Assembly: GCA_034008185.1 (NCBI GenBank)
Contig: CM067082.1
Location: 12,198,984-12,262,983 of the forward strand
Source of the DNA: Gorsachius magnificus
Taxonomy: Eukaryota; Chordata; Aves; Pelecaniformes; Ardeidae
Length of the DNA stretch: 64,000 nucleotides
Direction: 5' to 3'
Made by a program: the position numbers and the translations under genes. Below the pieces are notes generated by a model, which worked only from the letters and a program-made list of their open reading frames with translations, had not been told where the DNA came from and made no database searches. Shown in pieces: positions 38,831 through 48,200 of this stretch. The stretch's first letter is position 1. Each line of letters begins with the position of its first letter.

Positions 38831-39239
38831 CTCAGCCATTTTATACATAGTCATGTAACGTGACTCTAAGTTAATATTTAATGTTATATTACCCAAACAC
38901 TTAGTGTTATTCTCAGTCTAAGATACTGTGCTTTAGTATCTCGTTAAGTTTTACTACAATAATTACAAAGTTATTGTCGGTATTTTCTCTTTTGCCAGTA
39001 GATAGAGAAAAGAAAAATTCTTCAAATATATTGGTCTTTAGCTGTAGAAAAATAATCAGCACATCTGCAGCTGAGGCACAGTTCAGAAATCCCAGTGCTA
39101 CTGATGATGTGGACTAGGCGTCTGCCTGGTCACGGGAAGAATATCCCTTCTACTGCCTGTTTTATTTTGTCTCCATTTAAAAAGTAAACTGATGGGGATA
39201 GTAGTCTGGGTATTCCCGTACTGAAGTCCTGTAGCAGTA
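38831..39239. other. unique noncoding sequence
   Basis: AT-rich sequence directly 5' of the LTR. Nothing recognised in it. Confidence 0.55.
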
Positions 39240-39496
39240 TGCTGGTTTTGGCTGGAGTAGAGTTAATTTTCTTCACAGTAGCCAGTACGGGGCTGTGGTT
39301 TGGTTTTGTGCTGGAAACAGCAGTGATAACCCAGGGACGTTTTCCTTACTGCTGAGCAGTGCTTACACAGAGTCAAGGCTTTTTTGCTCCTCACCCCACC
39401 CCACCAGCAAGGAGGCTGGGATGGCACAAGAAGATGAGAGGGGACATGGCCAGGACAGCTGACCCCAACTGACCCCAGGGATATCCCACACCATAG

Positions 39497-39518
39497 GACG
39501 TCATGCTCAGCACATAAA
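39497..39518 (+). promoter_or_regulatory. LTR core promoter: CRE-like site and TATA-like box
   Basis: GACGTCA (39497-39503), seven bases of the eight-base CRE palindrome, lies 8 bases before CATAAAG (39512-39518), a weak TATA box. This is the expected position in U3, about 190 bases before the ATTAAA polyadenylation signal. Function in the present genome is not shown. Confidence 0.5.
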
Positions 39519-39699
39519 GCTGGGGGAAGAAGAAGGAAGGGAGGGACATTCAGAATGATGGCGTTTGTCTTCCCAAGTCACTGTTACGCGTGATGGAGCC
39601 CTGCTTTCCTGGAAATGGCTGAGCACCCACCTGCCCGTGGGAAGCAGTGAATGAATTCCTTATTTTGCTTTGCTTGTGTGCGTGGTTTTTGCTTTCCCT

Positions 39700-39705
39700 A
39701 TTAAA
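39700..39705 (+). terminator. LTR polyadenylation signal ATTAAA
   Basis: ATTAAA followed by a T-rich downstream sequence (CTGTCTTT). This is the position expected for the R/U5 polyadenylation signal of the LTR. Confidence 0.55.
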
Positions 39706-39844
39706 CTGTCTTTAACTCAACCAACAAAAGTTTTCTCACTTTTACTCTTCTGATTCTCTTCCCCCCAATCCCACTGGGGTGGAGTGAGTGAGTGGCTGTG
39801 TGGGGTTTAGTTTCCAGCTGGGATTAAACCATGCCGGTCCTTTT

Positions 39845-39862
39845 TGGTGCCTAGTGTGGGGC
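39845..39862 (+). other. retroviral primer binding site, tRNA-Lys type (decayed)
   Basis: TGGTGCCTAGTGTGGGGC agrees at 14 of 18 positions with the site complementary to the 3' end of tRNA-Lys1,2 used by betaretrovirus-like elements. All four differences are transitions, at least two of them the kind expected from CpG decay. It lies 8 bases after the LTR end. Confidence 0.75.
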
Positions 39863-40194
39863 TCAAAGCATTCGAGATAACGACAGGTTTGATTGGAATG
39901 TGTTAGATGGAATTTATAGCTGTTATTGCTGTTTAGCTATTAAACAGCAGGCTTCTGTGCTTGCCATGGGGTTTGCTTGCCTCACTGTTTATTAGAGTCT
40001 GGTGCTTGTTAGTGGCTGCTTTTTGCTTTCACTGCTTGCTGTGCTGCTGTACTGCTTATCGTCTTACTCTGCTGTGCCTGGGAACATTTTGATAACAGCA
40101 AAGGCAATGAGCCTGGGCTGGCAGATGGCCAGGGCATCACTGCTGTTTCTGTGCTGCTGTACTGGACAGTCTGGAAGTCCAGTGGCAACTTGAG

Positions 40195-40429
40195 TCAAAG
40201 GAACTGTGGCTGTGGGTAAGGCCACACTGGAGCAGGTCTCTGAAGGCATTGTGGCCCATGGAGAAGGCCACACTGGAACAGGTGCATCTCAAAGCAACTG
40301 TGGCTGCGGATAAGTCTGCGCAGCAGGTATACCCCTGGAGAGACTGTGGCTCATAGAGAAGGCTCCACTTGGAGCAGGTACATCCCTAAGGGACTGCAGT
40401 CTGTGGATAAGTCTGAGCCAGAACAGGGG
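40195..40429 (+). repeat. about 47-bp tandem repeat, five units, in the ERV leader
   Basis: Five imperfect units, each containing a (G)ACTGTGGCT-like core followed by a GGATAAG or GGAGAAGG core and an AGCAGGT core. They start at about 40195, 40241, 40288, 40334 and 40384. Units 1, 3 and 5 carry the TGGGTAAG/CGGATAAG/TGGATAAG version and units 2 and 4 carry CATGGAGAAGG/CATAGAGAAGG. The array is therefore a two-unit higher-order repeat of about 94 bp. Confidence 0.8.
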
Positions 40430-40769
40430 CAGGGGAAGGGGCTCACTGCAATGTTAAACACGGCGGTCTGGTCCAAAGGAGGCCAGGGTGGAAACCAACA
40501 GTCTGAGGAGCGCTGATAAGTAACTGGCTGTAGTAGAAATACCTTTAAATTGCTGTAACCCATGACTTGAGTTGCATGTTATGGGAAATACTATGGCAAG
40601 AACACTGTGTTGCTATCCAGGCTAGGAGCAAGGGGAGGGATTCATTGCAATGTTAAACCCAATGGTCTGGCTCAAAGGGACCAGGGGTGGAGATTGTAAA
40701 GGATATACTTTTAAATTGTTGTAACCCATTATCTGAGTTGCATGTTATAGGAATTACTATAGCAGGAAC
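40425..40769 (+). repeat. direct duplication in the ERV leader (two copies)
   Basis: Copy A (40425-40603) and copy B (40625-40769) share, in order, an AGGGGCAGGGGAAGGG/AGGAGCAAGGGGAGGG start, CACTGCAATGTTAAAC/CATTGCAATGTTAAAC, GGTCTGGTCCAAAGG/GGTCTGGCTCAAAGG, CTTTTAAATTGTTGTAACCC-type sequence and GAGTTGCATGTTAT. Copy B lacks about 35 bases present in A (about 40497-40535). Confidence 0.85.
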
Positions 40770-40900
40770 CACCTGAACCAAGGGAGGACAAGCCTTACAA
40801 GAAGCAATGCAAGTGCAGCAGTGACCCGACCCGAGCCACCTTTCGTGCCCAGTAGCTGCACACAGCACAGCACTTCTCCTGTCCTGAGTGACCACCATAA

Positions 40901-42701
40901 GACATGGAGGACAAAGTCATGGCTCAGCAGTTAAAAATTCAGAGCTGCAGAATATACCTGAAAACTCCTGGCATCTTAGGAGGCTGGAGTTAGGTCTTAG
41001 TTGAGGACTGAGATCATCTGCTCCTTTTGTGCAGAGAGGGTAACTTCATCTAATTGCATATGATTCAAGTTGATCTAGAACAATTGCCAGATTAATAGAA
41101 GTTTGGAAGGGCAGCCTTCTCAACATTCATTCATATTCATTTGCGTTGTAGTGCACTCAGTGGTGTTCTGTGCAAATATTCTGAGAATGTAGCAGAGTAT
41201 TACTAACTTATTGCTCTAAATATGTTGTTCTATAAACCTCCTAGATTCTTCTCAGTTCTGAAGAAGTGACACCTCCATTGGGATACATCAGTAATGTCTG
41301 TCTCAGGAGGAATAAAACAGGTTTGTTGAGAGGACGTCTTCGTTTTGTTATGAGCAAATGTTTCTTCTATTCCATGCAGGCTGGCAAATCCAAAACGGTG
41401 TTTCATTATAGATCTTACCATCATTTTAATGGAAAATTCTGTTTTCAGATGTGTATTTCTATCATTAAAAGCCTTAAATTACATACACAGTCTCCTGGTT
41501 CTCTTGTGTTGCTGTGGTGAAGTCCTGATGTGCTCTTCTAACTCCTGTGCAAAACTGTTACACTCCAATCTTTATAGAGCTTTTCGCAGGGCTCTCTGCA
41601 CTCCTGGCCATCTTCATGGTAGATTTATTTTACGCTGCATGTCTCTGACAAGTTTTGAAATTTATGATGGAAAAGCAAAACAAACCTACAGTCAGAACTT
41701 CCTTCCTAAAACGCAGCAAAAACTGCACTCAGATGTCACAGCCTCAGGGAATCGGATGCCTGTAGACTAGCACAAAAATGTAAGTGCCACTGTGCAGCAT
41801 GGACTCTAAAGGCATTGGCTTTTAGACAGCTACACCACTACATCTGTTCAGCAGAACAATCAAGTTCCTTATGAATATGCAACTGCTTGGAAAGTTTTCT
41901 GGGCCCCAGAGGCTACTTTGGTCCACTGTTTAGAAAGAGTATCCAAACCCTCATCAGTCATTTACACAAGTAGTGCGATTATTTCTGAAGAGTGTAGGAC
42001 ATTCCTTTGCCCGAGATTCACATAGCATTACATAATTTAGTTTGGAATTATTTCCTCCGTTATTTTTAAATTTAATATTTATTGAAATTTTAAGTATGAA
42101 TCAGCCAGCATGCATGAGCTGGAACCTTATTATTTAAAAGAAAATAATATTAAATTAGGGAGAAGGAATTATATATTTTAACCACACTGTACTTGGCTTA
42201 CAGGTGTTGATATGTTAACCACTAGCTAACTGCTAGCAGAAGACAAACAATAAATAAGCAAGTTAAGTATTTTTGAGCAAAAATCTGGGCTCTGGTTTTG
42301 TACCACCATAGATATCTGCTATAGATGACTCTCCCATTTTGCTACATTAATCTTTATAATTATTCTTCCAGTGCCCAGGCTACAAATGAATAAACATAAT
42401 ACACAGTTCACATTGCTAGCAGTGAGTAAAAGCCCCAAGATGGCAAGATAGCGTTATTAACAAATAAGGAATGATTGGAGGAATACAAATTTTGGGAAAG
42501 TCTGCAGAGTGAAATGTATACAGAAAATAAACATGGTCTGAGAAAAAGGATAACAGAAGGAAACATTTGGACAAGCACTATGATGCCAGGCTTGTATGTT
42601 GACTTTTGGAGGTGTCCATGTGCCTCTCTTACATCTGTTGACCAATTTCTGTATTGTATCTCACTTCCACGGCAGCACCAGCAGCACCATCCATACAACC
42701 C
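40901..42701. other. unique noncoding sequence, no gene seen
   Basis: About 1.8 kb, partly AT-rich (42040-42200). A plus-strand frame of 113 codons (41429-41770) shows no domain. It may include a few tens of bases of the retroviral leader at its left edge. Confidence 0.55.
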
Positions 42702-42922
42702 ATAAGGAAGAAATTCTTTACAATGAGGGTGGTGAAACACTGGAAGGGGTTGCCCAGAGAGGTAGTGGAGGCCTCATCCCTGGAAACATTCAAGACCAGG
42801 TTGGATGGGGCTCTGAGCAACCTGATTGAGTTAGCGGTGTCCCTGCTCACTGCAGGGGGGTTGGACTAGATGACCTCTAAAGGTCCCTTCCAACCCAAAA
42901 CATTCTATGATTCTGTGATTCT
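42702..42922 (+). mobile_element. short CR1 LINE 3' fragment
   Basis: A plus-strand, 5'-truncated CR1. It encodes the last ORF2 residues ([20 protein letters not shown], then [18 protein letters not shown]), stops at the TAG of GGACTAGATGACC, and ends in CATTCTATGATTCTGTGATTCT (42901-42922). This final stretch is still open, but it is only the extreme C-terminus. It shares its subfamily wording with the copy at 26263, not with those at 8726, 28763 and 56449. Confidence 0.95.
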
Positions 42923-44680
42923 AACTGCAGAAACATCTATCTACAATCAGGATTTCATACATCATTTTTGTAATTACTGTAACTTCAACCATCCCTCACT
43001 GCCACAGCAGGAACCTGCTTACGAGGAAGTGAAGGCATACATCTACATATCTTTCAGGGCATCCCCTAAAGAATGCCATTGAACCCCACCCAGTAATCAG
43101 CTGAGATTCTGCCACTACACCAGCCTTGCTATGACATTGTTTCTGTGTTTTGTTCTTTTTCTCCACCACAGTTTCTGCAGCCTGTTGCCTGTCTGCCGTT
43201 AGTCTGGAAAGAAGCTTACTCTGAAAGTCATCCAACCTCATGGCAAATTGCAATACGAACAAGCTGGCTCTAACAGTGCCTTTGGGCTTCATCCATCTTA
43301 GGCCCTGCTGCTTTGTTAAGAGAGACATGTCACCACGCCTGGTCCTTCTGCTATTGCCAGTGCCATTTCAGAAAAGGGTCAGCAATTTGCCATCCATCTC
43401 ACAGGCACTGAAATGCAGGCATCACACAACTGGCTGCCAGCCTGACATAACACTGGGCCTAATCTCTCTTTGATATTCTCTACTGCCCAGTTGGAAAAAT
43501 ATCATTCTAGAGAGAACAAATACAAGAGGAATACATGTGCATAGAAATGCCTGGAGTTTTTACATGGAAGTCAGCAAGCATCACAAAAGCAGCCCTGCTC
43601 TTGTAACTACAGCTAAAAAAAAAACCCTGAATCATTTCTCTGAAGCATGATAGAAAGTTTGAAAGCATACTAATAGCTGAAAACTTTAAAAGATCATCTA
43701 TGCTCAGTCATTACTCTTTCTGCCATCTACATCTTCAATCTTTCCCATGCATGTACTAGAGGCAGCAAAGAATCACACTGAATGCGACTCACTCTTGCCT
43801 TAGAGGAAAATGAAGCTTTTAACTATGGTAGTGATGAAGAGGAAACCCAATGACTTGTAATGATGATTGGATTTGGTGACCTCAACCCAGACACTAGTGG
43901 ATGTAAGCTCCTATCTGCAGTATTTATCACTGCACCTATCACATAGAAAAAGCAGTAGCAGAAGAAAAGTCCATGGAATGAGCATCCTCCTTACAATCTT
44001 AACACAGAGGTTAACACTGCAGCAGTCCAGGCAGTAGCACAATGAAATCCATTGCAGAAAGAAAAATAAAATTAAAAAAAAATTAAAATCCTAACTTCAC
44101 TGCCAACAGTAAGAATTGCAAATTTTTTGAAAATTTCAGCTGCTATAGGCATGGGTGATGATCAGCTCCTTCTCCCAACATGGCATTTATGCAGATGCAT
44201 GATTGATGTTTAAACATCCATCACCATTTTTCCTCTCTTGTCCTTTCTTTCTTGTATTTTTTTTTTTCTTTTTGTGCTAAGTCTTGTGATGATTTGTGAA
44301 CATGCTTAGTGTTAGTAAGTTGGTAAGCAGTCCCACTGAATAAAAGTAGTCTCATTGAGTTCATTTTGCCAGTGTTAGTTAGGGTCACACAGTGTAACCC
44401 ACAGCAAGGCAGGAGTTTACAATCCAATGTTATAAAATAAGACAAGTTATACCAGGAAAGTAAGAGGTGTACTGAGGTGGGAATGCAGCCATGTATACTT
44501 CCCTGTGTGCATATATGTACATATATTAAAACAGATGCAGATCAGGACAACAGTTAAGAGAGAGGGAGAAAAAGAGCTAGCTAGGTGGTTTTCAGTCAAT
44601 TATATCAAAATGAATTGTGAGAATAAACAAGTTAATAATGTAAATATCAGAATGTTAGATTATTCTAGAGAACTGACTTA
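42923..44680. other. unique noncoding sequence, no gene seen
   Basis: No recognised transposon. Frames of 77-110 codons at 42996-43473 on both strands have no family resemblance. Small A-runs occur near 43615-43624 and 44076-44083. Confidence 0.55.
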
Positions 44681-44689
44681 AAGAAGTCA

Positions 44690-45225
44690 GGTAATTTTGT
44701 TATCAGCCCCAGCGGTTGGGTTATTGTTGCAGAATGCAGAAAGATTCCTTTCAATTAAAGGCAACTATTTATTCTGCAGTTGATAAATTATTTGCCAGCT
44801 TTGTCTAATACTGAAATTTTGGCTTTATGCATTCAAAATTATTTAAATTATTAACACACACGTAAAGGAAGCAAAAACTAGAATGCAGAATGTGTTCCAC
44901 CTCACATGGTTCTGTTTTTCCCATGGGCCTGAAGTAGGGAAAGTGATTCTCAGTGCTTTTCTTTTTTCCCCCCACTGCTTTTATTTGATTTAATGAGGTA
45001 GCCCCCCTGCAACTTTATATTTATGAATTCATAATGTGAGCCAGCAATTTCTTATGCAAAGTCAAGTAATTTGGTTGCAGACTCTTTCTCCCCCCCCAAA
45101 GATATTGTTATCTGTCACATTTTATAATAGCACCATCTTTCTTCCATTAAAGAAATTACTTCAATAAGATTCCAGCTTTCCTAAGGCACTTAATGAGTCA
45201 TCACTCATTAAGTAGTTTCAAACTT
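44690..45225. promoter_or_regulatory. candidate conserved noncoding element with inverted repeat
   Basis: An AT-rich stretch free of long frames and of recognisable transposons. It holds TTTCAATTAAAGG (44750-44762), TTATGCAAA (45052-45060, octamer/POU-like) and, at its right end, a perfect 11-bp inverted repeat over an AP-1 consensus (45188-45213). The texture resembles a conserved regulatory element, but that is inference from motifs alone. Confidence 0.25.
45188..45213. other. perfect 11-bp inverted repeat with AP-1 core
   Basis: ACTTAATGAGT (45188-45198) and ACTCATTAAGT (45203-45213) are exact reverse complements around the 4-base loop CATC. The left arm plus loop forms TGAGTCA (45194-45200), the AP-1 consensus. 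Confidence 0.85.
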
Positions 45226-48200
45226 GGCTACTGAACAACTGATACACAAGTTTAACTTCTGAAGCACTATTCTTTTACTTCTGAAATTGTTTATTTCTAG
45301 CTTTCATTCCGATTTCTGCCAGGATATGATTTATGGTGTAGAGCAACACTCTTCAGATCTGAGACATATGTTCCAAAGCACATATGTTTGGCTTCCTCTT
45401 ACTGCACGATGCCAATATGTGCTGCTCAAAAGCTTCCTAAAATCAGCTAAAGCTGTCACAAAACCTCACTTCAGGAGGTCTTTTGTTCTGCTTCACGTCT
45501 TTCCCCAAAAGGTTAGAGGGATGAGCTAGCTATTCACTAAGAAAAACAGTTGCTTGCAAATCTTTATTCAAATTCAGTCAGCTAATAAATGCATCTCTTG
45601 GTGCCTACAGCCCTAAAATATTCACAGCTATTTGCATCTGTTAAGATTTTTCATGTTAATATTTTCCACGTTTTTCATTATTTTCCTACCTTTTAGTCGT
45701 ATTAATCTTTTGATGGTCATTGAGTCGAAGAGTAGAAACAAGGTGCTGTGATTCAGGTGACATTTGCAGACTGGAAAAACAAGCAGCTCATGAGGTTGAG
45801 CTCACCTGCTGAAGACACTATCTACAATTAACCTGTGTGGCTCTCTGTGATGTTCCATAAATCTTCATGTGTGCTGAAATCAAAACTGGTCCATTAACAT
45901 GAGAAAGGGAGGGTCAGCTCATGTGTATGTATTGGTTTGTCCAACCACACTTAGAAATATATCCCCGAAGACTAAAGTAGGCAAAGAATCCTTTAAATCT
46001 GAAAATTCTATAGGAATACAGCAATTGCAGTATTGGATCATACCTGAGGTACTCTGTGTCTCCTAGTGGTCAGCAGCAAGTGTTTCAGAGGCATATTGTA
46101 GTATATGCCTATGTGTTTTCAGCCTTCCTAGGTAGACTCTATGCAGATTTGTTCTTTCTACCTTGGCAAAAGATGCTACAGAAAAATAAGTCACTTAGAA
46201 ATGGACATAGACAATTCCAAAACCAAGGCCTAAAGGAAAGGTTAGGACCTCTTGGTTTAGAAAAAAACCAAAATGCTATGCATGCCAAAAGAAAAAAAAA
46301 TAATTTTCAGTAAAAGTAAAAAAAGACCACCACCACCAGAATAAGAGGAGTTGGTCAGTCAAAAAGAAAGGCAACGTAACTGAAATGGATCAAAGACTAC
46401 AATTTTTTGCACACGTTGAAATTTACCCCATGCAGAAAGTCAGCAGGAGGCCTAGGCACTCCTTTAGCTGTCAGTCCCTACCTTGAGAGCTTTCCTGGGA
46501 CTTCAGCAGTTCCCAGGCTCTATGTCTGTCTTTAGGACAGAGTTATATTTTGTCCGCAATAAGCAAACACCTTACAGAAATAACAGTCCATACAATCAAA
46601 TCTAAGAGCTTAGCAGGAGGTTTTTTTCTTAACACTCAGACGTGTGTCTAGAAAGGGTTATCCAAAGTTCTGCTTGCATGTAGTAAAGGAATCAGAAATA
46701 GGCTGAAGCAGACCTGTGATCTGATGTGTATCCAAATTTCCTCAGTGATGCCACCCAAGCATTCCCAAGCTTCCTTACACTGTGCCTAAACACAGATCTC
46801 CCCTAGCTCAATGAATCCCAAACTGAACACCTTCAACCAATTCTCATTTCTTCTGCAACTCCAGTCAGGAACGTTTCCAGATGACAAGAGATGGGCAGAT
46901 ACAAACCTGTGTGCTAGTCTCCATGCTATTTACTGCTATTTCAACTTCCTTCTCTAGCCCCAAACATTCATTACCAGGATTGTGATCCCCAGCATTAACT
47001 TAGACTGTGCATTCTTTAGGGCAGGGATTGATGCCTTCTTGTCTTAATGAATAATTATGTTCCAGGTGGGAAGCCACTCATTTCCACTGGAAATGAAAAA
47101 CTACTGTTACAAGCTGTTGCTGTATGGACAGAGATGAGAAAATTCTTTACATTCTGGTAAATGAGATGAATGAGATTTAGACTGAAATGAGGAACATGAT
47201 AACAAACAAATCACTGGGTTGGTTAATTATCCATAGGTTTACTGTGAAAGGGAGAGCTATTTACTGAAATTAGACTTAGTGAAGAAAAAAATAAGGAAAG
47301 GAAAACAGAGGACAAGAAATACCTGTTGCTTACTACCTGCCCACCTACCATTGTTTTGTGGATTTTTGTTGAAATCCTGGAACAAGTGAATGAAAACAGA
47401 ACTTAAGAGGAGATCATAAGCACAGAGGTGCTCAAAGAAGATGGAAAGGCTTGGGAGGCTGGGGAGTGTATATAAATAATTCTCAGAACTGGACTTTTTT
47501 TACATCATTCAATATCTTTTTTTGACATTTTCTGAAAAGACACCAAAGCCTCCTGTGTACAAGATTTTTATGGGATGAGATGACACCCTGTCTTTTGGAA
47601 GCAGAACTTTTAATGTGGCCCTAGGGATTTCTGTCTGCCTCATTTCCTAGCATGAAGGAGTTGCTGTCTACTCCAAAGGCAGAGAATTAGTCACTACAAT
47701 AAAGCAGGAATCCTTTCTTTATTGCAAACAGGCCTGTTTATCAGCTCAAGCAGACTGATAAAAGGAAAAGTCATATCAAACTGCTCAGTCAACGTAAGAA
47801 GTAATGGATTGGTTAAGTGGCTAGTTTTCCCACACAAAATAAATGAAAACAAAACCATTGGTGTACTAGTTCTAGTATGGTACACTGAAGTCATCAGTAA
47901 CCAATATCTCAGTGCTACTATAAGGCTCTTACACCTGCCAAGTAGGCTATAACTTCAACTGGATCATTTGTATTTTAATTATTTTCATTAAAAGCAAATA
48001 GTCTGGGGAAAAAGAGCCCATACATTATTATTGCGTTCCGTAAAGCTTACAGTATCCCACTGCAATGCAGACCCCTAACAATACTCTGTAGCAATCACCC
48101 ATTTAAACGGTTCAGAAAAAGTCATTCTGCTTCATACATTCCTGAAGAAAAATGACTAGGCAGCAGTGATATGAAACTGCTCTACTGCACAAGAATATCA

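Larger units (their letters stand above)
39240..39836 (+). repeat. retroviral LTR (about 597 bp)
   Basis: It starts with TGCTGGTTTTGGCTGG and ends where ATTAAACCATGCCG meets the primer-site spacer. The usual terminal CA appears mutated. In order it holds U3, a GACGTCA CRE-like site (39497-39503), a TATA-like CATAAAG (39512-39518), a transcribed part including GTGATGGAGCCCTGCTTTCC, the polyadenylation signal ATTAAA (39700-39705) and a GT/T-rich downstream part. The single LTR sits directly 5' of a primer binding site, so it is a 5' LTR, not a solo LTR. The family assignment is from memory of avian LTR wording, not from a search. Confidence 0.85.
39240..40900 (+). mobile_element. partial endogenous retrovirus: 5' LTR and leader
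   Basis: An old retroviral insertion in plus orientation, made of one LTR (39240-39836), a primer binding site (39845-39862) and about 1 kb of repeat-filled untranslated leader. No gag, pro, pol or env frame is present: the longest frames here are 60-81 codons and match nothing. The left part resembles an LTR family widespread in birds. The lysine-tRNA-type primer site suggests a betaretrovirus-like (ERVK) lineage. No second LTR was found, so the copy lost its coding part and 3' end by deletion or truncation. The right boundary, near 40900, is uncertain. It cannot produce any protein or virus. Confidence 0.8.

Noticed and set aside
39240..39836. Solo LTR interpretation
   Set aside because: A primer binding site and leader follow directly on the right, so it is a 5' LTR of a truncated element.
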